A stretch of DNA of 64,000 nucleotides, from positions 428,745-492,744 of the forward strand of contig SCNS01000001.1 in NCBI GenBank assembly GCA_005503215.1, given 5' to 3'. Within the stretch, counting starts at the first letter, position 1. Each line of letters begins with the position of its first letter. The notes beneath the pieces are model-generated. The model was given only the letters and a program-made list of their open reading frames with translations. It was not told the origin of the DNA and searched no databases. The stretch is from Sphingomonadaceae bacterium 3R27C6 (GTDB lineage Bacteria; Pseudomonadota; Alphaproteobacteria; Sphingomonadales; Sphingomonadaceae). Below are positions 37,894 through 46,431 of this stretch, in pieces. A program made the position numbers and the translations under genes.

Positions 37894-38595
37894 TCAATAT
37901 TCCAGCGACGGATACCAGTCGGTCCCGCGCCCGCCGGGCGTCAGGTCGAGGATCGACCAAAGGCTGGCGATGTCGGGTGCGTCGCGCGGATCCTGCCCCG
38001 GGTCGGCCATGGCTGCAGTCATTTCGCTCTTCCAGAACAGCCGGATGCCGCTGCCGTTACGCTTGAACACAGCGAGCGCCGGGTTTTCACCGCCGTCGGC
38101 GTTGAGCAGCCTGAAATCCCGCGCATAATCGTCGCCGACGGTCTGCACGAAATCGAGCGCCTGCCAGCCGCGCTCCTGTGCGAACGCCTTTTGTCGTTCG
38201 ACCGGGCTGCGCCCGATGATCTTGAGCGCGATGCGCTGTTTGATGTCGTTTCCATTGCCGTTCACCGCGCCCAGCCAGTTGGTGCACATCGGGCAGGGGC
38301 GCTCGCGTTCGGGGCCGTACATCCAGAAATAGGCGACCAGCGTGTCATGCTCGCCGAACAGCTCGACAAGCCCGAGTTCGGCGCCGTTGGCATCCTTGAA
38401 CCGGTAATCCTTCATCAGCGGCCCGGGCGGCAGCGCACGGCGCTGTTCGGCCAGCCGCGTCATCTTTCGGCGCAGGTCGATTTCTTCGGCGAGAAGTGAT
38501 TTTCGGGCTTTGGTATAGGCTTCATCTTCGCCGGGAAAGGCATGTCTACGCGAAGCAAGCGCCGGCGCAGCCGACAGGGTTTGGCGAAGGGCCAT
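37894..38595 (-). CDS. DUF899 (thioredoxin-like) family protein
   Basis: A protein of 233 residues. The central part LVELFGEHDTLVAYFWMYGPE followed by CPMCTNWLGAVNG is typical of DUF899, a thioredoxin-like family with a CxxC (CPMC) and no settled function. The C-terminal DWYPSLEY is also family-like. The start was chosen at the ATG 6 nt after AAGGAGAAC; that Shine-Dalgarno sequence is part of a perfect hairpin (see the regulatory entry). It is convergent with the thioesterase gene across the REP-like repeat. Confidence 0.85.
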   Translation of the reverse strand: MALRQTLSAAPALASRRHAFPGEDEAYTKARKSLLAEEIDLRRKMTRLAEQRRALPPGPLMKDYRFKDANGAELGLVELFGEHDTLVAYFWMYGPERERPCPMCTNWLGAVNGNGNDIKQRIALKIIGRSPVERQKAFAQERGWQALDFVQTVGDDYARDFRLLNADGGENPALAVFKRNGSGIRLFWKSEMTAAMADPGQDPRDAPDIASLWSILDLTPGGRGTDWYPSLEY

Positions 38596-38598
38596 CAA

Positions 38599-38618
38599 GT
38601 TCTCCTTTTTTGGAGAAC
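38599..38618 (-). promoter_or_regulatory. Hairpin enclosing the Shine-Dalgarno of the DUF899 gene
   Basis: The minus-strand mRNA reads GUUCUCC-AAAAAA-GGAGAAC directly before the start codon: a 7-bp stem with a 6-nt A loop whose 3' arm is the ribosome binding site. It can hide the site, or at DNA level serve as a dyad for a repressor. Confidence 0.55.
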
Positions 38619-38699
38619 GTGTCATTAACGTCATTGTTGCAGCGGAGTTTCACCGTTGCCCGCAGCCCTGCGTCGCTTCGTCGCGCGCCGCGCGGCCCG

Positions 38700-39281
38700 T
38701 CATGCGGGCGCGGCCTCCCACAGCATCAGCTTGGTCGCATGGACATTGTCGCGCGCGCTTTTGGCGTCCAGTCGGGTCAGTTTTACATCGCCCTTGAGCG
38801 CACCCATCTCGATCATCGCGTGGATCACCACGACCCCGCCCGCGCCGAGATCGATCTCAAGCTCGGCGGGCCGCGCGAGGCTCGCTTTCGCGGTCGCGAC
38901 GTGGAGATGATGCTTGCCGGGGTCGACGTCGGCCATCAGCATCTGGCCCGATTTGATCTGGCCGCTGGCCGTGCCGTCGAGCGTGACATTCATGCCCTGG
39001 AGCGCCGCGACGAAGCCGCGGCGACAGACATAGATGCGCGCTTTGCCTTCAGGGGGTTCCATCCTCCGGGCATCGGCGACAAGGCCGCTATCCGCCTTTA
39101 CGCCGCGCTTGTTGCTCGACAGAGCCCAAACGATAACGCCGATGAACAGGATAAGCAGGATGGGCGCGAGGATGATCATCGTCTCGTCGCCGATCGCCTC
39201 AAAGACTGGCAGGCCAATGAAAGCCCCGAAAACGGCCGCGATCGCAATGATCGTCAGCCACATGGCATTTTTGCCGCTCAT
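38700..39281 (-). CDS. Membrane protein with DUF2846-like domain
   Basis: A protein of 193 residues with two membrane helices at the N-terminus (about 7-27 and 34-54), then a soluble beta-rich domain: ARIYVCRRGFVAALQGMNV, TLDGTASGQIKSGQMLMADV, DPGKHHLHVATA. This V-x-DG...PG-H pattern is typical of DUF2846 and related carboxypeptidase-regulatory-like domains. The function is unknown. It lies 13 nt downstream of the carbonic anhydrase gene on the same strand and is likely co-transcribed. Confidence 0.75.
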   Translation of the reverse strand: MSGKNAMWLTIIAIAAVFGAFIGLPVFEAIGDETMIILAPILLILFIGVIVWALSSNKRGVKADSGLVADARRMEPPEGKARIYVCRRGFVAALQGMNVTLDGTASGQIKSGQMLMADVDPGKHHLHVATAKASLARPAELEIDLGAGGVVVIHAMIEMGALKGDVKLTRLDAKSARDNVHATKLMLWEAAPA

Positions 39282-39294
39282 CCTGCTCTCCCTG

Positions 39295-39933
39295 TCAGGC
39301 GGGAGAAAATTCTCCCGACGCCTCGTCCATCACGTGCAGCACGCCGTCGCTGATCGCGAAAAAGGCGCCGCGCAGCTTCAGCGTGCCGCGATTTTCCTTT
39401 TCCTGGATACAGGGGAAAGTCCTGAGATTCGCTATGCTCACGCGCACAGCTTCCATCTCCATTGCACGGCCTGCATCGCGATTGTCGAAATCGGGATATT
39501 GCGCGCGAATCTCCTCGCTCGCCCCGTCGAGCATTGCGATCCAGTCGGCGATGAAGCCGCCGCGGCCCGGCTCGGCGCCTGCCATCGAACGGTGCAGTGC
39601 GGCGTGGCAACCGCCGCACATGCCGTGACCCATCACGACGATTTCCTCGACCTTCAGGAACTGGACCGCGAATTCGAGCGCCGCCGAAACGCCGTGACGT
39701 CCGGGCGTCGTCTCGAAGGGCGGCACCAGCGCCGCGACATTGCGAACGACAAAGATTTCGCCCGGATTGGTGTCGAAAATCTGCGACGGTTCGGATCGGC
39801 TGTCCGAACAGGCGATCACCATCACCTTGGGCGATTGCCCCTCGGCGAGTTCGTTCCAGCGTTCGCGCTGTTGCTGCCAGCCGCCGTTACGGAAACGCCG
39901 GTAGCCATCGATCATATCTGCAAAGTGAGTCAT
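39295..39933 (-). CDS. Beta-class carbonic anhydrase
   Basis: A protein of 212 residues that interconverts CO2 and bicarbonate with zinc. Zinc ligands are visible: Cys42 in [10 protein letters not shown] with the Asp44-Arg46 pair, His103 and Cys106 in [10 protein letters not shown]. The segment [15 protein letters not shown] is a family signature. No signal peptide is present, so it is cytosolic. It is divergent from lipA and upstream of the DUF2846-like gene. Confidence 0.95.
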   Translation of the reverse strand: MTHFADMIDGYRRFRNGGWQQQRERWNELAEGQSPKVMVIACSDSRSEPSQIFDTNPGEIFVVRNVAALVPPFETTPGRHGVSAALEFAVQFLKVEEIVVMGHGMCGGCHAALHRSMAGAEPGRGGFIADWIAMLDGASEEIRAQYPDFDNRDAGRAMEMEAVRVSIANLRTFPCIQEKENRGTLKLRGAFFAISDGVLHVMDEASGEFSPA

Positions 39934-39995
39934 GTGCCGCCCTTAGCATAGGTAGAGAGGTTGAGAAGAGGCGCGTGCGCGACTATGTGGGCGAC

Positions 39996-40931
39996 ATGAA
40001 CGCTCCCGCATCACCCGCCGCCACTCCCAGCCAGCGCCAGCGCAAGCCCGACTGGATTCGCGTCAAGGCGCCGACCAGCCCGGGTTACGCCGAAACGCGC
40101 AAGCTGATGCGCGAGCTCAACCTCAATACGGTGTGCGAGGAAGCGGCGTGCCCGAACATCGGCGAATGCTGGACCAAAAAGCACGCAACGGTGATGATTC
40201 TGGGCGACACCTGCACCCGCGCCTGCGCCTTCTGCAACGTCAAGACCGGCATGCCGCGCCCCGTCGACCTGCTTGAACCCGAGCATACCGCGATCGCCGC
40301 GGCGAAGATGGGGCTCAGCCACATCGTCATCACGTCGGTCGACCGCGACGATCTGCCCGATGGCGGTGCCAGCCAGTTCGTGAAGGTCATCAACGCGCTG
40401 CGCCGCGAAACCCCGCAGACGACGATCGAAATCCTGACTCCTGACTTCCGTAACAAGCCCGAAAGCGCGGTTGCGGCGATCGTCGATGCGCGCCCCGACG
40501 TCTATAACCACAACCTTGAAACCGTCCCGCGGCTCTATCCGACGATCCGTCCGGGCGCGCGCTATTATGCGTCGCTGCGCCTGCTCGAAAGCGTCAAGCG
40601 CCGCGATCCCTCGATCTTCACCAAGTCGGGCGTGATGCTCGGCCTCGGCGAGGAACGGATGGAGGTGCATCAGGTGATGGACGACATGCGCAGCGCCGAC
40701 ATCGATTTCATGACGATGGGGCAATATCTCCAGCCCACCCCGAAGCATGCCAAGGTCATCGACTTCGTGACCCCGCAGGCGTTCGACGCTTATGCACAGA
40801 TTGCGCGCGCGAAGGGCTTTCTGCAGGTCGCTTCGTCGCCGCTGACGCGCTCGAGCTATCATGCGGGCGACGATTTCGAACGCATGCGCGCGGCCCGCGA
40901 AGCGCAGCTGGCGCGCGTCAAGGCGGACTGA
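39996..40931 (+). CDS. lipA: Lipoyl synthase
   Basis: LipA is a radical SAM enzyme that inserts two sulfur atoms into octanoyl-lipoyl domains. The 311-residue product has both clusters: the auxiliary set C-x4-C-x5-C (Cys47, Cys52, Cys58 in [12 protein letters not shown]) and the radical SAM set CTRACAFC (Cys73, Cys77, Cys80). [16 protein letters not shown] and the terminal [10 protein letters not shown] (with the conserved RSSYxA) follow. The start is the ATG at MNAPASPA; the longer frame upstream is antisense to carbonic anhydrase. It is followed by the COQ10-like gene, an arrangement widespread in alphaproteobacteria. Confidence 0.97.
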   Translation: MNAPASPAATPSQRQRKPDWIRVKAPTSPGYAETRKLMRELNLNTVCEEAACPNIGECWTKKHATVMILGDTCTRACAFCNVKTGMPRPVDLLEPEHTAIAAAKMGLSHIVITSVDRDDLPDGGASQFVKVINALRRETPQTTIEILTPDFRNKPESAVAAIVDARPDVYNHNLETVPRLYPTIRPGARYYASLRLLESVKRRDPSIFTKSGVMLGLGEERMEVHQVMDDMRSADIDFMTMGQYLQPTPKHAKVIDFVTPQAFDAYAQIARAKGFLQVASSPLTRSSYHAGDDFERMRAAREAQLARVKAD

Positions 40932-40938
40932 CGAACCT

Positions 40939-41379
40939 TTGCCGCGGCATCACGAAACTAGAGTCCTGCCGTACAGCGACGAGCAGATGTTCGCGCTCGT
41001 CACCGACATTGCGCGCTATCCCGAATTCTTGCCGTGGGTGATCGCGCTCCGCCTCCGTAGCGACAGCGAGCATGAGGCGGTCGCGGACATGATCGTCGGG
41101 TTCAAGGGGCTGCGCGAGAGCTTTTCGTGCCGCGTCCACAAGCAGCGGCCGAGCGAGGTTTGCGTGAGCTATATCGACGGCCCGATGAAGCATCTAAACA
41201 ACGAGTGGCATTTCCAGCCCGCCGAGGGTGGCGGATGCCGCGTCGATTTCCTCGTCGATTTCTCGTTCCGGAGCCGGATGTTCGAGGCGCTCGCCGGACA
41301 GATGTTCGACAAGGCGCTGCGCAAGATGATCGCGGCGTTCGAAACGCGCGCCGACGAACTTTACGGCGTTGTGGCCTAA
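40939..41379 (+). CDS. COQ10/RatA-type SRPBCC family protein
   Basis: A protein of 146 residues with the START-like SRPBCC fold: MPRHHETRVLPYSDEQMFAL, VTDIARYPEFLPWV, then VGFKGLRESFSCRV and WHFQPAEGGGCRVDFLVDF. Members bind ubiquinone (COQ10) and help its use in the respiratory chain; some were named RatA. The start appears to be TTG at 40939, giving the family N-terminus MPRH-ETR. It lies 7 nt after lipA and the pair is normally an operon. Confidence 0.88.
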   Translation: MPRHHETRVLPYSDEQMFALVTDIARYPEFLPWVIALRLRSDSEHEAVADMIVGFKGLRESFSCRVHKQRPSEVCVSYIDGPMKHLNNEWHFQPAEGGGCRVDFLVDFSFRSRMFEALAGQMFDKALRKMIAAFETRADELYGVVA

Positions 41380-41393
41380 ACCAAAACCGGCCG

Positions 41394-41422
41394 TTGCGAA
41401 ATCAGCTCCCGCGACGTAAGAC
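41394..41422 (+). promoter_or_regulatory. Candidate promoter of the metA-family gene
   Basis: A -35 element TTGCGA (41394-41399) and a -10 element TAAGAC (41417-41422) are separated by 17 nt. This puts the transcription start near 41428-41430, exactly where the structured leader RNA begins. Confidence 0.5.
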
Positions 41423-41429
41423 AAACCCA

Positions 41430-41502
41430 GCATCAAGAGTTGGGGCGACGCCCAACGCCAACCTGCCGATCCGGGCAAGGTGGCACTCCGCTAGGAGGAT
41501 GT
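41430..41502 (+). ncRNA. Structured leader RNA upstream of metA, candidate S-box-type riboswitch
   Basis: Hand folding gives a closed four-way junction. P1 is GCATC (41430-41434) with GATGT (41498-41502), followed by the joining sequence AAGA. P2 is GTTGGG/CCCAAC (41439-41456), P3 is GCCA...TGGC with two more helix segments (41457-41484), one unpaired A follows, and P4 is CTCC-GCTA-GGAG (41486-41497). The ATCAAGAG at P1/J1-2 is identical to the most conserved stretch of SAM-I (S-box) riboswitches, and the following GCCAACC...GGTGGC is similar to their P3. P2 is much shorter than in SAM-I, and it does not match the SAM-II motif common in alphaproteobacteria. It probably controls the metA-family gene; the ligand is inferred. 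Confidence 0.6.
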
Positions 41503-41566
41503 GGCCGGACCGGCAACCAAAGCGGATCAAGCCACCAAGCGTCGAACCCGAAAGAGAAAGCGACGC
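41501..41566 (+). promoter_or_regulatory. Possible expression platform before metA
   Basis: GTGGC (41501-41505), which overlaps the 3' strand of P1, can pair with GCCAC (41531-41535). A separate stem GCGTCG (41539-41544) / CGACGC (41561-41566) places the purine-rich AAAGAGAAAG ribosome binding site in its loop. The two P1-involving helices exclude each other, as in a riboswitch. Confidence 0.4.
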
Positions 41567-41569
41567 GCC

Positions 41570-42565
41570 GTGCCGATAACGATACCCGATCAACTCCCTG
41601 CCCGCCATACGCTTGAAGCCGAAGGCGTCATGGTGATGGGTGAAGCCGATGCCGTACGCCAGGACATCAGGCCGCTGCGGATAGGCTTGCTAAACCTCAT
41701 GCCGAACAAGATCGACACCGAAACCCAGCTGGCCCGACTGCTTGGGGCAACCCCGCTTCAAATCGAATTGACGCTGGTGCGGATCACGGATCATGTTTCC
41801 CGCAACACACCCGCCGATCACATGGCGGCCTTCTATCGACCGTGGAGCGACGTCAGCGCCGAGCGATTCGACGGTTTCATCATCACGGGCGCACCGGTCG
41901 AGCGGCTACCTTATGAGGATGTTCGCTATTGGCCCGAGCTGCGGTCGATCCTTGATTGGACCCAGACGCATGTCCGTCGCTGCTTCACGATTTGCTGGGC
42001 TGCGCAGGCCGCCCTTTTTCACTTTCACGGCGTTCCAAAGCGCGACCTGCCGCGCAAAGCCTTCGGCGTGTTCAAGCACCAAAATCTGGCCCCCACGTCG
42101 CCTTATCTTCGGGGTTTTTCAGACGCATTTGATGTACCCGTCTCGCGCTGGACAGAGGTTTGCCCCGCCGCTTTAGCCGGCGCGAACGGGCTGCAAACTC
42201 TTGCAGCCAGTGCCGAAGCCGGCGCCGGCCTCGTCGACGACCGCGCCAACGCTATGCTGCACATGTTCAACCATCTTGAATATGATACCGGCACGCTCGC
42301 GTCCGAGTACCACCGCGACGGTGCCGCCCAGTTTCCGAAAAGCTATTTTCCCGCCGACGATCCTGCGCGGAACCCCGAAAACCGGTGGCGCGGTCATGCC
42401 CATTTGCTGTTCGCGAACTGGATCAACGAAATCTATCAAACAACGCCGTTTGATTTCACCGGTAGCGTGAATGCGGAACGACCGAAGCCGAACGCGTCGC
42501 TCCCGCGCGCTCAAGCCGGCAGGACAATATCCTCCGACGGCCGCAGTTCGTCCTTGTCGGGTTGA
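41570..42565 (+). CDS. metA: Homoserine O-acyltransferase of the MetA family (probably acetyl-specific)
   Basis: This enzyme acylates homoserine in methionine synthesis. The 331-residue product has the class I amidotransferase-like fold: [34 protein letters not shown], catalytic Cys in [16 protein letters not shown], and HNHLEYD-like [11 protein letters not shown]. The Glu in TGAPVE corresponds to the residue reported to favour acetyl-CoA over succinyl-CoA, so acetyl-homoserine is the likely product. The start is GTG at 41570, giving [10 protein letters not shown] as in the family; the longer frame at 41501 would lie in the leader RNA. The C-terminus is about 25 residues longer than usual and reads antisense into cinA. 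Confidence 0.92.
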   Translation: MPITIPDQLPARHTLEAEGVMVMGEADAVRQDIRPLRIGLLNLMPNKIDTETQLARLLGATPLQIELTLVRITDHVSRNTPADHMAAFYRPWSDVSAERFDGFIITGAPVERLPYEDVRYWPELRSILDWTQTHVRRCFTICWAAQAALFHFHGVPKRDLPRKAFGVFKHQNLAPTSPYLRGFSDAFDVPVSRWTEVCPAALAGANGLQTLAASAEAGAGLVDDRANAMLHMFNHLEYDTGTLASEYHRDGAAQFPKSYFPADDPARNPENRWRGHAHLLFANWINEIYQTTPFDFTGSVNAERPKPNASLPRAQAGRTISSDGRSSSLSG

Positions 42566-43065
42566 AGCAGGTCGAGCGCGAACAGCGTGGCCGCGTGGCG
42601 GATCGCGGCGCGATCGGTCGATTCGAATTGCACGCGCTGGGTGAAATAATCGTCGGGATCCTGCCCGCGCAGCGCGCGCGCGAACACGATCAGGCCGACG
42701 GGCTTCTTTTCCGACCCGCCGCCGGGGCCGGCGATTCCGGTGATCGCAACCGCGACATCGGCGTCGCTGTTGGCGAGCGCGCCCGCCGCCATCGCCCACG
42801 CGGTCGCGAGCGAGACTTCGCCGAAGGTTTCGAGGATTTCGCTGCTGACGTCGAGCTGGCTCTGCTTGGCATGGCCCGAATAGGTGACGAAGCCCGCGCT
42901 GAACACGTCCGAGCTTCCGGCAATATCGGTCAGCGCGACCGAGACCATGCCGCCGGTGCAGCTTTCGGCGACGGCAACTTTTCGCCCCGCGGCGCGGTTG
43001 TTCGCAAGGACGGTTGCGGCAAGGTCGTCGCGCGCGGCAAGGCGCGTTTCAGCATCGGACAGCAA
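42511..43065 (-). CDS. cinA: CinA C-terminal domain protein (nicotinamide-nucleotide amidohydrolase type)
   Basis: A stand-alone CinA C-terminal (PncC-like) protein of 184 residues; the family deamidates nicotinamide mononucleotide in NAD recycling. The signatures are [34 protein letters not shown], and [20 protein letters not shown]. It follows ispDF by 3 nt on the same strand. Its last 55 nt overlap the 3' end of the convergent metA-family gene, an unusual arrangement in this otherwise conserved block. Confidence 0.93.
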   Translation of the reverse strand: MLSDAETRLAARDDLAATVLANNRAAGRKVAVAESCTGGMVSVALTDIAGSSDVFSAGFVTYSGHAKQSQLDVSSEILETFGEVSLATAWAMAAGALANSDADVAVAITGIAGPGGGSEKKPVGLIVFARALRGQDPDDYFTQRVQFESTDRAAIRHAATLFALDLLQPDKDELRPSEDIVLPA

Positions 43066-43068
43066 GGT

Positions 43069-44247
43069 TCAATTCTCCGGAAGTTGCAGGGTCGCGGCCG
43101 CCTGGGCCGCGATCCCCTCGCGGCGGCCGGTGAAGCCCAGCCGCTCTGTCGTCGTCGCTTTGACACTAACCCGCTCGAGCGGAATCGCAAGGATTTCGGA
43201 AATCCGTGCCCGCATAGCGGCGCGGTGCGGGCCGATCTTCGGCGCCTCGGCGATGATCGTCAGGTCGACATGGTCGATGCGCCCGCCACGCGCCGTCACG
43301 CGCTCGGCGGCAAAGCCAAGGAAGCGGTGCGACGCGGCGCCGCGCCATTGCGGGTCGCTCGGTGGGAAATGGTCGCCGATGTCGCCGTCACCGAGCGCGC
43401 CGAGGATCGCATCGGTCAACGCATGAAGCGCGACGTCGGCATCGCTGTGGCCTTCAAGTCCATGACTATGGGCGATTTCTATTCCCCCGATCCATAGCGG
43501 CTTGTCCGCCACCAGGCGATGGACGTCATATCCCATGCCGACGGCAGTGCGCGTCATTCGATCGATCCCCAGCAAGCCGTTCAGGATCGCCATATCCTCG
43601 GCATATGTCAGTTTATGGAGGCGGGCGTCGCCGGGCACCGCAACGACCGGCAGGCCAAGCCGCCGGACGAGTTGCGCGTCGTCGGTCGCGGCCGCCTCGA
43701 CGGCTTCGGCATGCGCGCGGCGCAATGTGCCAAGATGGAACGCCTGCGGCGTCTGGACGCGCGCCAGCGCGCCGCGGTCGACGACGTCACCGGCGAGATG
43801 GGCGGCTTGTTCGACCAGCGTATCGGGAACCGGAAGCGTCGGGATCGCCGCTTCGGCGTTCCCCAGCGCCGCCAGCAGGCGATCGATCACCTCCGCGGTC
43901 ACGCCCGGCCTCGCCGCGTCATGGACCAGAACAAGCGCCTCGTCGTCCCAGCCTGTCATCGACGCGAGCGCATTGCCGACCGATTGCTGCCGCTCGGCGC
44001 CGGGATCGGCGGAGGTCCAGGCGTTCGGAAGGTCGCCGATGGCCGCCACGACGTCATCATTCGCAACCAGCACGCCGCCCGAAATTGCGGGATGCGCTGC
44101 AAATGCGTCGAGGCTCCACCAGAGGACCGGCTTTCCGCCGAGCGCTTCGAGCTGCTTCGGCTGTCTGAAGCCGGCACGCGTTCCTTGGCCCCCGGCAAGC
44201 AGGATTACCGCGACGGGCGGGGCAGGGAGGAAGGCGGACTCGGTCAT
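43069..44247 (-). CDS. ispDF: Bifunctional IspD/IspF isoprenoid enzyme
   Basis: A fusion of 392 residues serving two steps of the MEP pathway: 2-C-methyl-D-erythritol 4-phosphate cytidylyltransferase (residues 1 to about 225, with LLAGGQGTRAGFRQPKQ and VHDAARPGV) and 2-C-methyl-D-erythritol 2,4-cyclodiphosphate synthase (about 233-392, with GMGYDVHRL metal-binding Asp/His, GHSDADVALHALTDAI and KATTTERLGFTGR). The fusion is typical of alpha- and epsilonproteobacteria. It is the first gene before cinA and is divergent from dusB. Confidence 0.96.
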   Translation of the reverse strand: MTESAFLPAPPVAVILLAGGQGTRAGFRQPKQLEALGGKPVLWWSLDAFAAHPAISGGVLVANDDVVAAIGDLPNAWTSADPGAERQQSVGNALASMTGWDDEALVLVHDAARPGVTAEVIDRLLAALGNAEAAIPTLPVPDTLVEQAAHLAGDVVDRGALARVQTPQAFHLGTLRRAHAEAVEAAATDDAQLVRRLGLPVVAVPGDARLHKLTYAEDMAILNGLLGIDRMTRTAVGMGYDVHRLVADKPLWIGGIEIAHSHGLEGHSDADVALHALTDAILGALGDGDIGDHFPPSDPQWRGAASHRFLGFAAERVTARGGRIDHVDLTIIAEAPKIGPHRAAMRARISEILAIPLERVSVKATTTERLGFTGRREGIAAQAAATLQLPEN

Positions 44248-44344
44248 CGTGCGCGCCGGTTAGCGCAGCCGCGCCTTGCGGGAAAGCGGCTTAGCGTGTA
44301 CGGGCTGCTCAAATTTTAGGCAATGCAAACGAAAGCTCCCCGCC

Positions 44345-45343
44345 ATGGCGCCGCTCAGGCCCATCCAGATCGGCAACATCACCATCGCGGATCCCGTGAT
44401 CCTCGCGCCGATGACGGGCGTCACCGATCTGCCGTTCCGCAAGCTCGTCCGCTATTATGGCTCGGGGCTCAATGTCACCGAAATGATCGCCAGCCAGGCG
44501 GCGATACGCGAAACGCGCCAGTCGATCCAGAAAGCGGCTTGGGATCCGGTCGAGGAACCCGTGTCGATGCAGCTCGTCGGCTGCACGCCCTATGAGATGG
44601 GCGAGGCGGCGAAGCTCAACGAGGATCGCGGTGCGTCGATCATCGACATCAACATGGGCTGCCCGGTGCGCAAGGTCACCAACGGCGATGCCGGCTCGGC
44701 GCTGATGCGCGACCTCAAGCTCGCTGCGGCGCTGATCGAATCCTGTGTGAAGGCTGTCTCCGTGCCGGTGACGGTCAAGATGCGCATGGGCTGGTGTCAC
44801 GACAGCCTGAACGCGCCCGAACTTGCACATATCGCCGAGGATCTGGGCGCAAAGCTTGTCACCGTCCATGGCCGCACGCGCAACCAGATGTATCGCGGCG
44901 AGGCCGACTGGGGCTTTGTCCGCGGCGTCAAGGACGCCGTGTCGATCCCGGTGATCGTCAATGGCGACATTTGCTCGCCGGACGATGCGCGCACCGCGCT
45001 GGCGCAAAGCGGCGCCGATGGCGTCATGATCGGCCGCGGCGCTTATGGCCGCCCTTGGCTGCTCGGACAGGTGATGGCGGCGCTGCGCGGCGAAAACGCG
45101 CGGCCCGATCCGGGCATCGATGAGCAATATGACGTCATTACATCGCATTATCGCGCGATGATCGACCATTATGGCGAAGTGACCGGGGTCAATATGGCGC
45201 GCAAGCATCTGGGCTGGTACGTCAAGAGCCTCCACGGCTCGGCCGAGTTTCGCAACAAGGTCAACCAGATCCCGAACAGCCGCGACGTGCTCGACGCGCT
45301 CGAGCAGTTCTACACGCCGTTCCTGAGTAAGGCGGCGGCGTGA
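44345..45343 (+). CDS. dusB: tRNA-dihydrouridine synthase DusB-type
   Basis: An FMN-dependent enzyme of 332 residues that reduces uridines in the tRNA D loop. It has an N-terminal TIM barrel with [33 protein letters not shown] (catalytic Cys in MGCP), [15 protein letters not shown] and VNGDI, then [16 protein letters not shown] for phosphate binding, and a C-terminal helical domain. The start is ATG at [10 protein letters not shown]. It leads the conserved series dusB-ntrB-ntrC-ntrY-ntrX-hfq-hflX, and its stop overlaps the ntrB GTG start. Confidence 0.95.
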   Translation: MAPLRPIQIGNITIADPVILAPMTGVTDLPFRKLVRYYGSGLNVTEMIASQAAIRETRQSIQKAAWDPVEEPVSMQLVGCTPYEMGEAAKLNEDRGASIIDINMGCPVRKVTNGDAGSALMRDLKLAAALIESCVKAVSVPVTVKMRMGWCHDSLNAPELAHIAEDLGAKLVTVHGRTRNQMYRGEADWGFVRGVKDAVSIPVIVNGDICSPDDARTALAQSGADGVMIGRGAYGRPWLLGQVMAALRGENARPDPGIDEQYDVITSHYRAMIDHYGEVTGVNMARKHLGWYVKSLHGSAEFRNKVNQIPNSRDVLDALEQFYTPFLSKAAA

Positions 45344-46431
45344 CCACGCTCACGTCGAGCATCCCGAGCTTCGACCATGACGAGCTGATCCAGTCGCATC
45401 CCGTCCCAACGCTGCTCATCGACGGCGGCGGGGTGGTGCTGTTCGTCAATGCCGCCGCTGAGCAGCTTTGCAACGTCAGCCGCTCGGCGATGGTCGGCCG
45501 CGTTGTCTATGACGTCATCGAGATGGATCGCAGCTATCGCCAGCGGATGAGCGACGCCTCGACGTCGGCGCTGTTCGCGCATCGCACCGAGATTTCGGCG
45601 GGCGGCCGCCGGTCCTTCTTCGTCGATATGCAGATGGTGCCCTACGGCCAAAGCGGTCACCGCATCCTCGCGCTCGTGCCGTCGCAAAGCGACGCCGAGC
45701 TGATGGGGGGCGCGATCGGGCGTTCGGGCCGCGCGGCGGGCGCGGCGGCATCGATGCTGGCGCACGAGATCAAGAACCCGCTCGCGGGGATCAAGGGCGC
45801 CGCGCAGCTGTTGGCACGCAAGACCGACGCGGGGGGGGAGCGCTTCACGACGCTGATCTGCGCCGAGGTCGACCGGATCGCGACGCTGATCGACCAGATG
45901 GAGCATTTTTCGCGCGGCCAACCGATCGCCTGCGGCCCGATCAACCTTTATCAGCCGATCCATCAGGCGATGGAAACCGCGCGTGCGCGGCAGTTTCCGG
46001 GAATCCGTTTTGCGGAGGATTTCGATCCGTCATTGCCGCTGGTCCATGGGAACCACGACGCCATGGTGCAGATATTGCTCAATCTCTTGACCAATGGCTG
46101 CGAGGCGGTGGGTGGGCGCGACGACGGGGTCGTCCGGTTGACGACCGCTTACCGGCACGGCCTGTCGATCGACAATGGCGACGGGCGCGGACGCATCGCG
46201 CTACCAATTGAGGTCAGCGTCAGCGATAATGGCCCCGGCGTTCCCGCCGATATTCGCGGCGACCTGTTCGATCCGTTTGTCACGACCAAGCGCGAAGGGC
46301 GGGGGCTCGGTCTCGCGCTCGTCGCCAAGCTGGTGCGCGACATGGGCGGCACAGTCCAGCATATCCGTGACGGGGAATGGACCCGCTTCCGTGTTCATCT
46401 GCCCGTCGCGCAAAAGGGGCGGCCGGCATGA
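45340..46431 (+). CDS. ntrB: Nitrogen regulation sensor kinase NtrB
   Basis: A cytosolic histidine kinase of 363 residues that phosphorylates NtrC under nitrogen limitation, controlled by PII in model systems. The PAS domain (residues about 15-120) precedes the DHp motif [18 protein letters not shown] (His142) and a complete HATPase domain with an [10 protein letters not shown] box, [10 protein letters not shown] and [15 protein letters not shown]. The start is GTG overlapping the dusB stop; the stop overlaps the ntrC ATG. Confidence 0.95.
   Translation: MTTLTSSIPSFDHDELIQSHPVPTLLIDGGGVVLFVNAAAEQLCNVSRSAMVGRVVYDVIEMDRSYRQRMSDASTSALFAHRTEISAGGRRSFFVDMQMVPYGQSGHRILALVPSQSDAELMGGAIGRSGRAAGAAASMLAHEIKNPLAGIKGAAQLLARKTDAGGERFTTLICAEVDRIATLIDQMEHFSRGQPIACGPINLYQPIHQAMETARARQFPGIRFAEDFDPSLPLVHGNHDAMVQILLNLLTNGCEAVGGRDDGVVRLTTAYRHGLSIDNGDGRGRIALPIEVSVSDNGPGVPADIRGDLFDPFVTTKREGRGLGLALVAKLVRDMGGTVQHIRDGEWTRFRVHLPVAQKGRPA

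Noticed and set aside
39301..39316. GGGAGAA-AA-TTCTCCC palindrome at the end of the carbonic anhydrase gene as terminator
   Set aside because: It lies before the stop codon on the minus strand, has almost no loop and no T tract.
39597..39995. Upstream extension of the lipA frame
   Set aside because: It is antisense to carbonic anhydrase and not found in lipoyl synthases.
41430..41502. SAM-II riboswitch as identity of the metA leader
   Set aside because: The characteristic SAM-II pseudoknot sequence is absent; the fold is a four-way junction instead.
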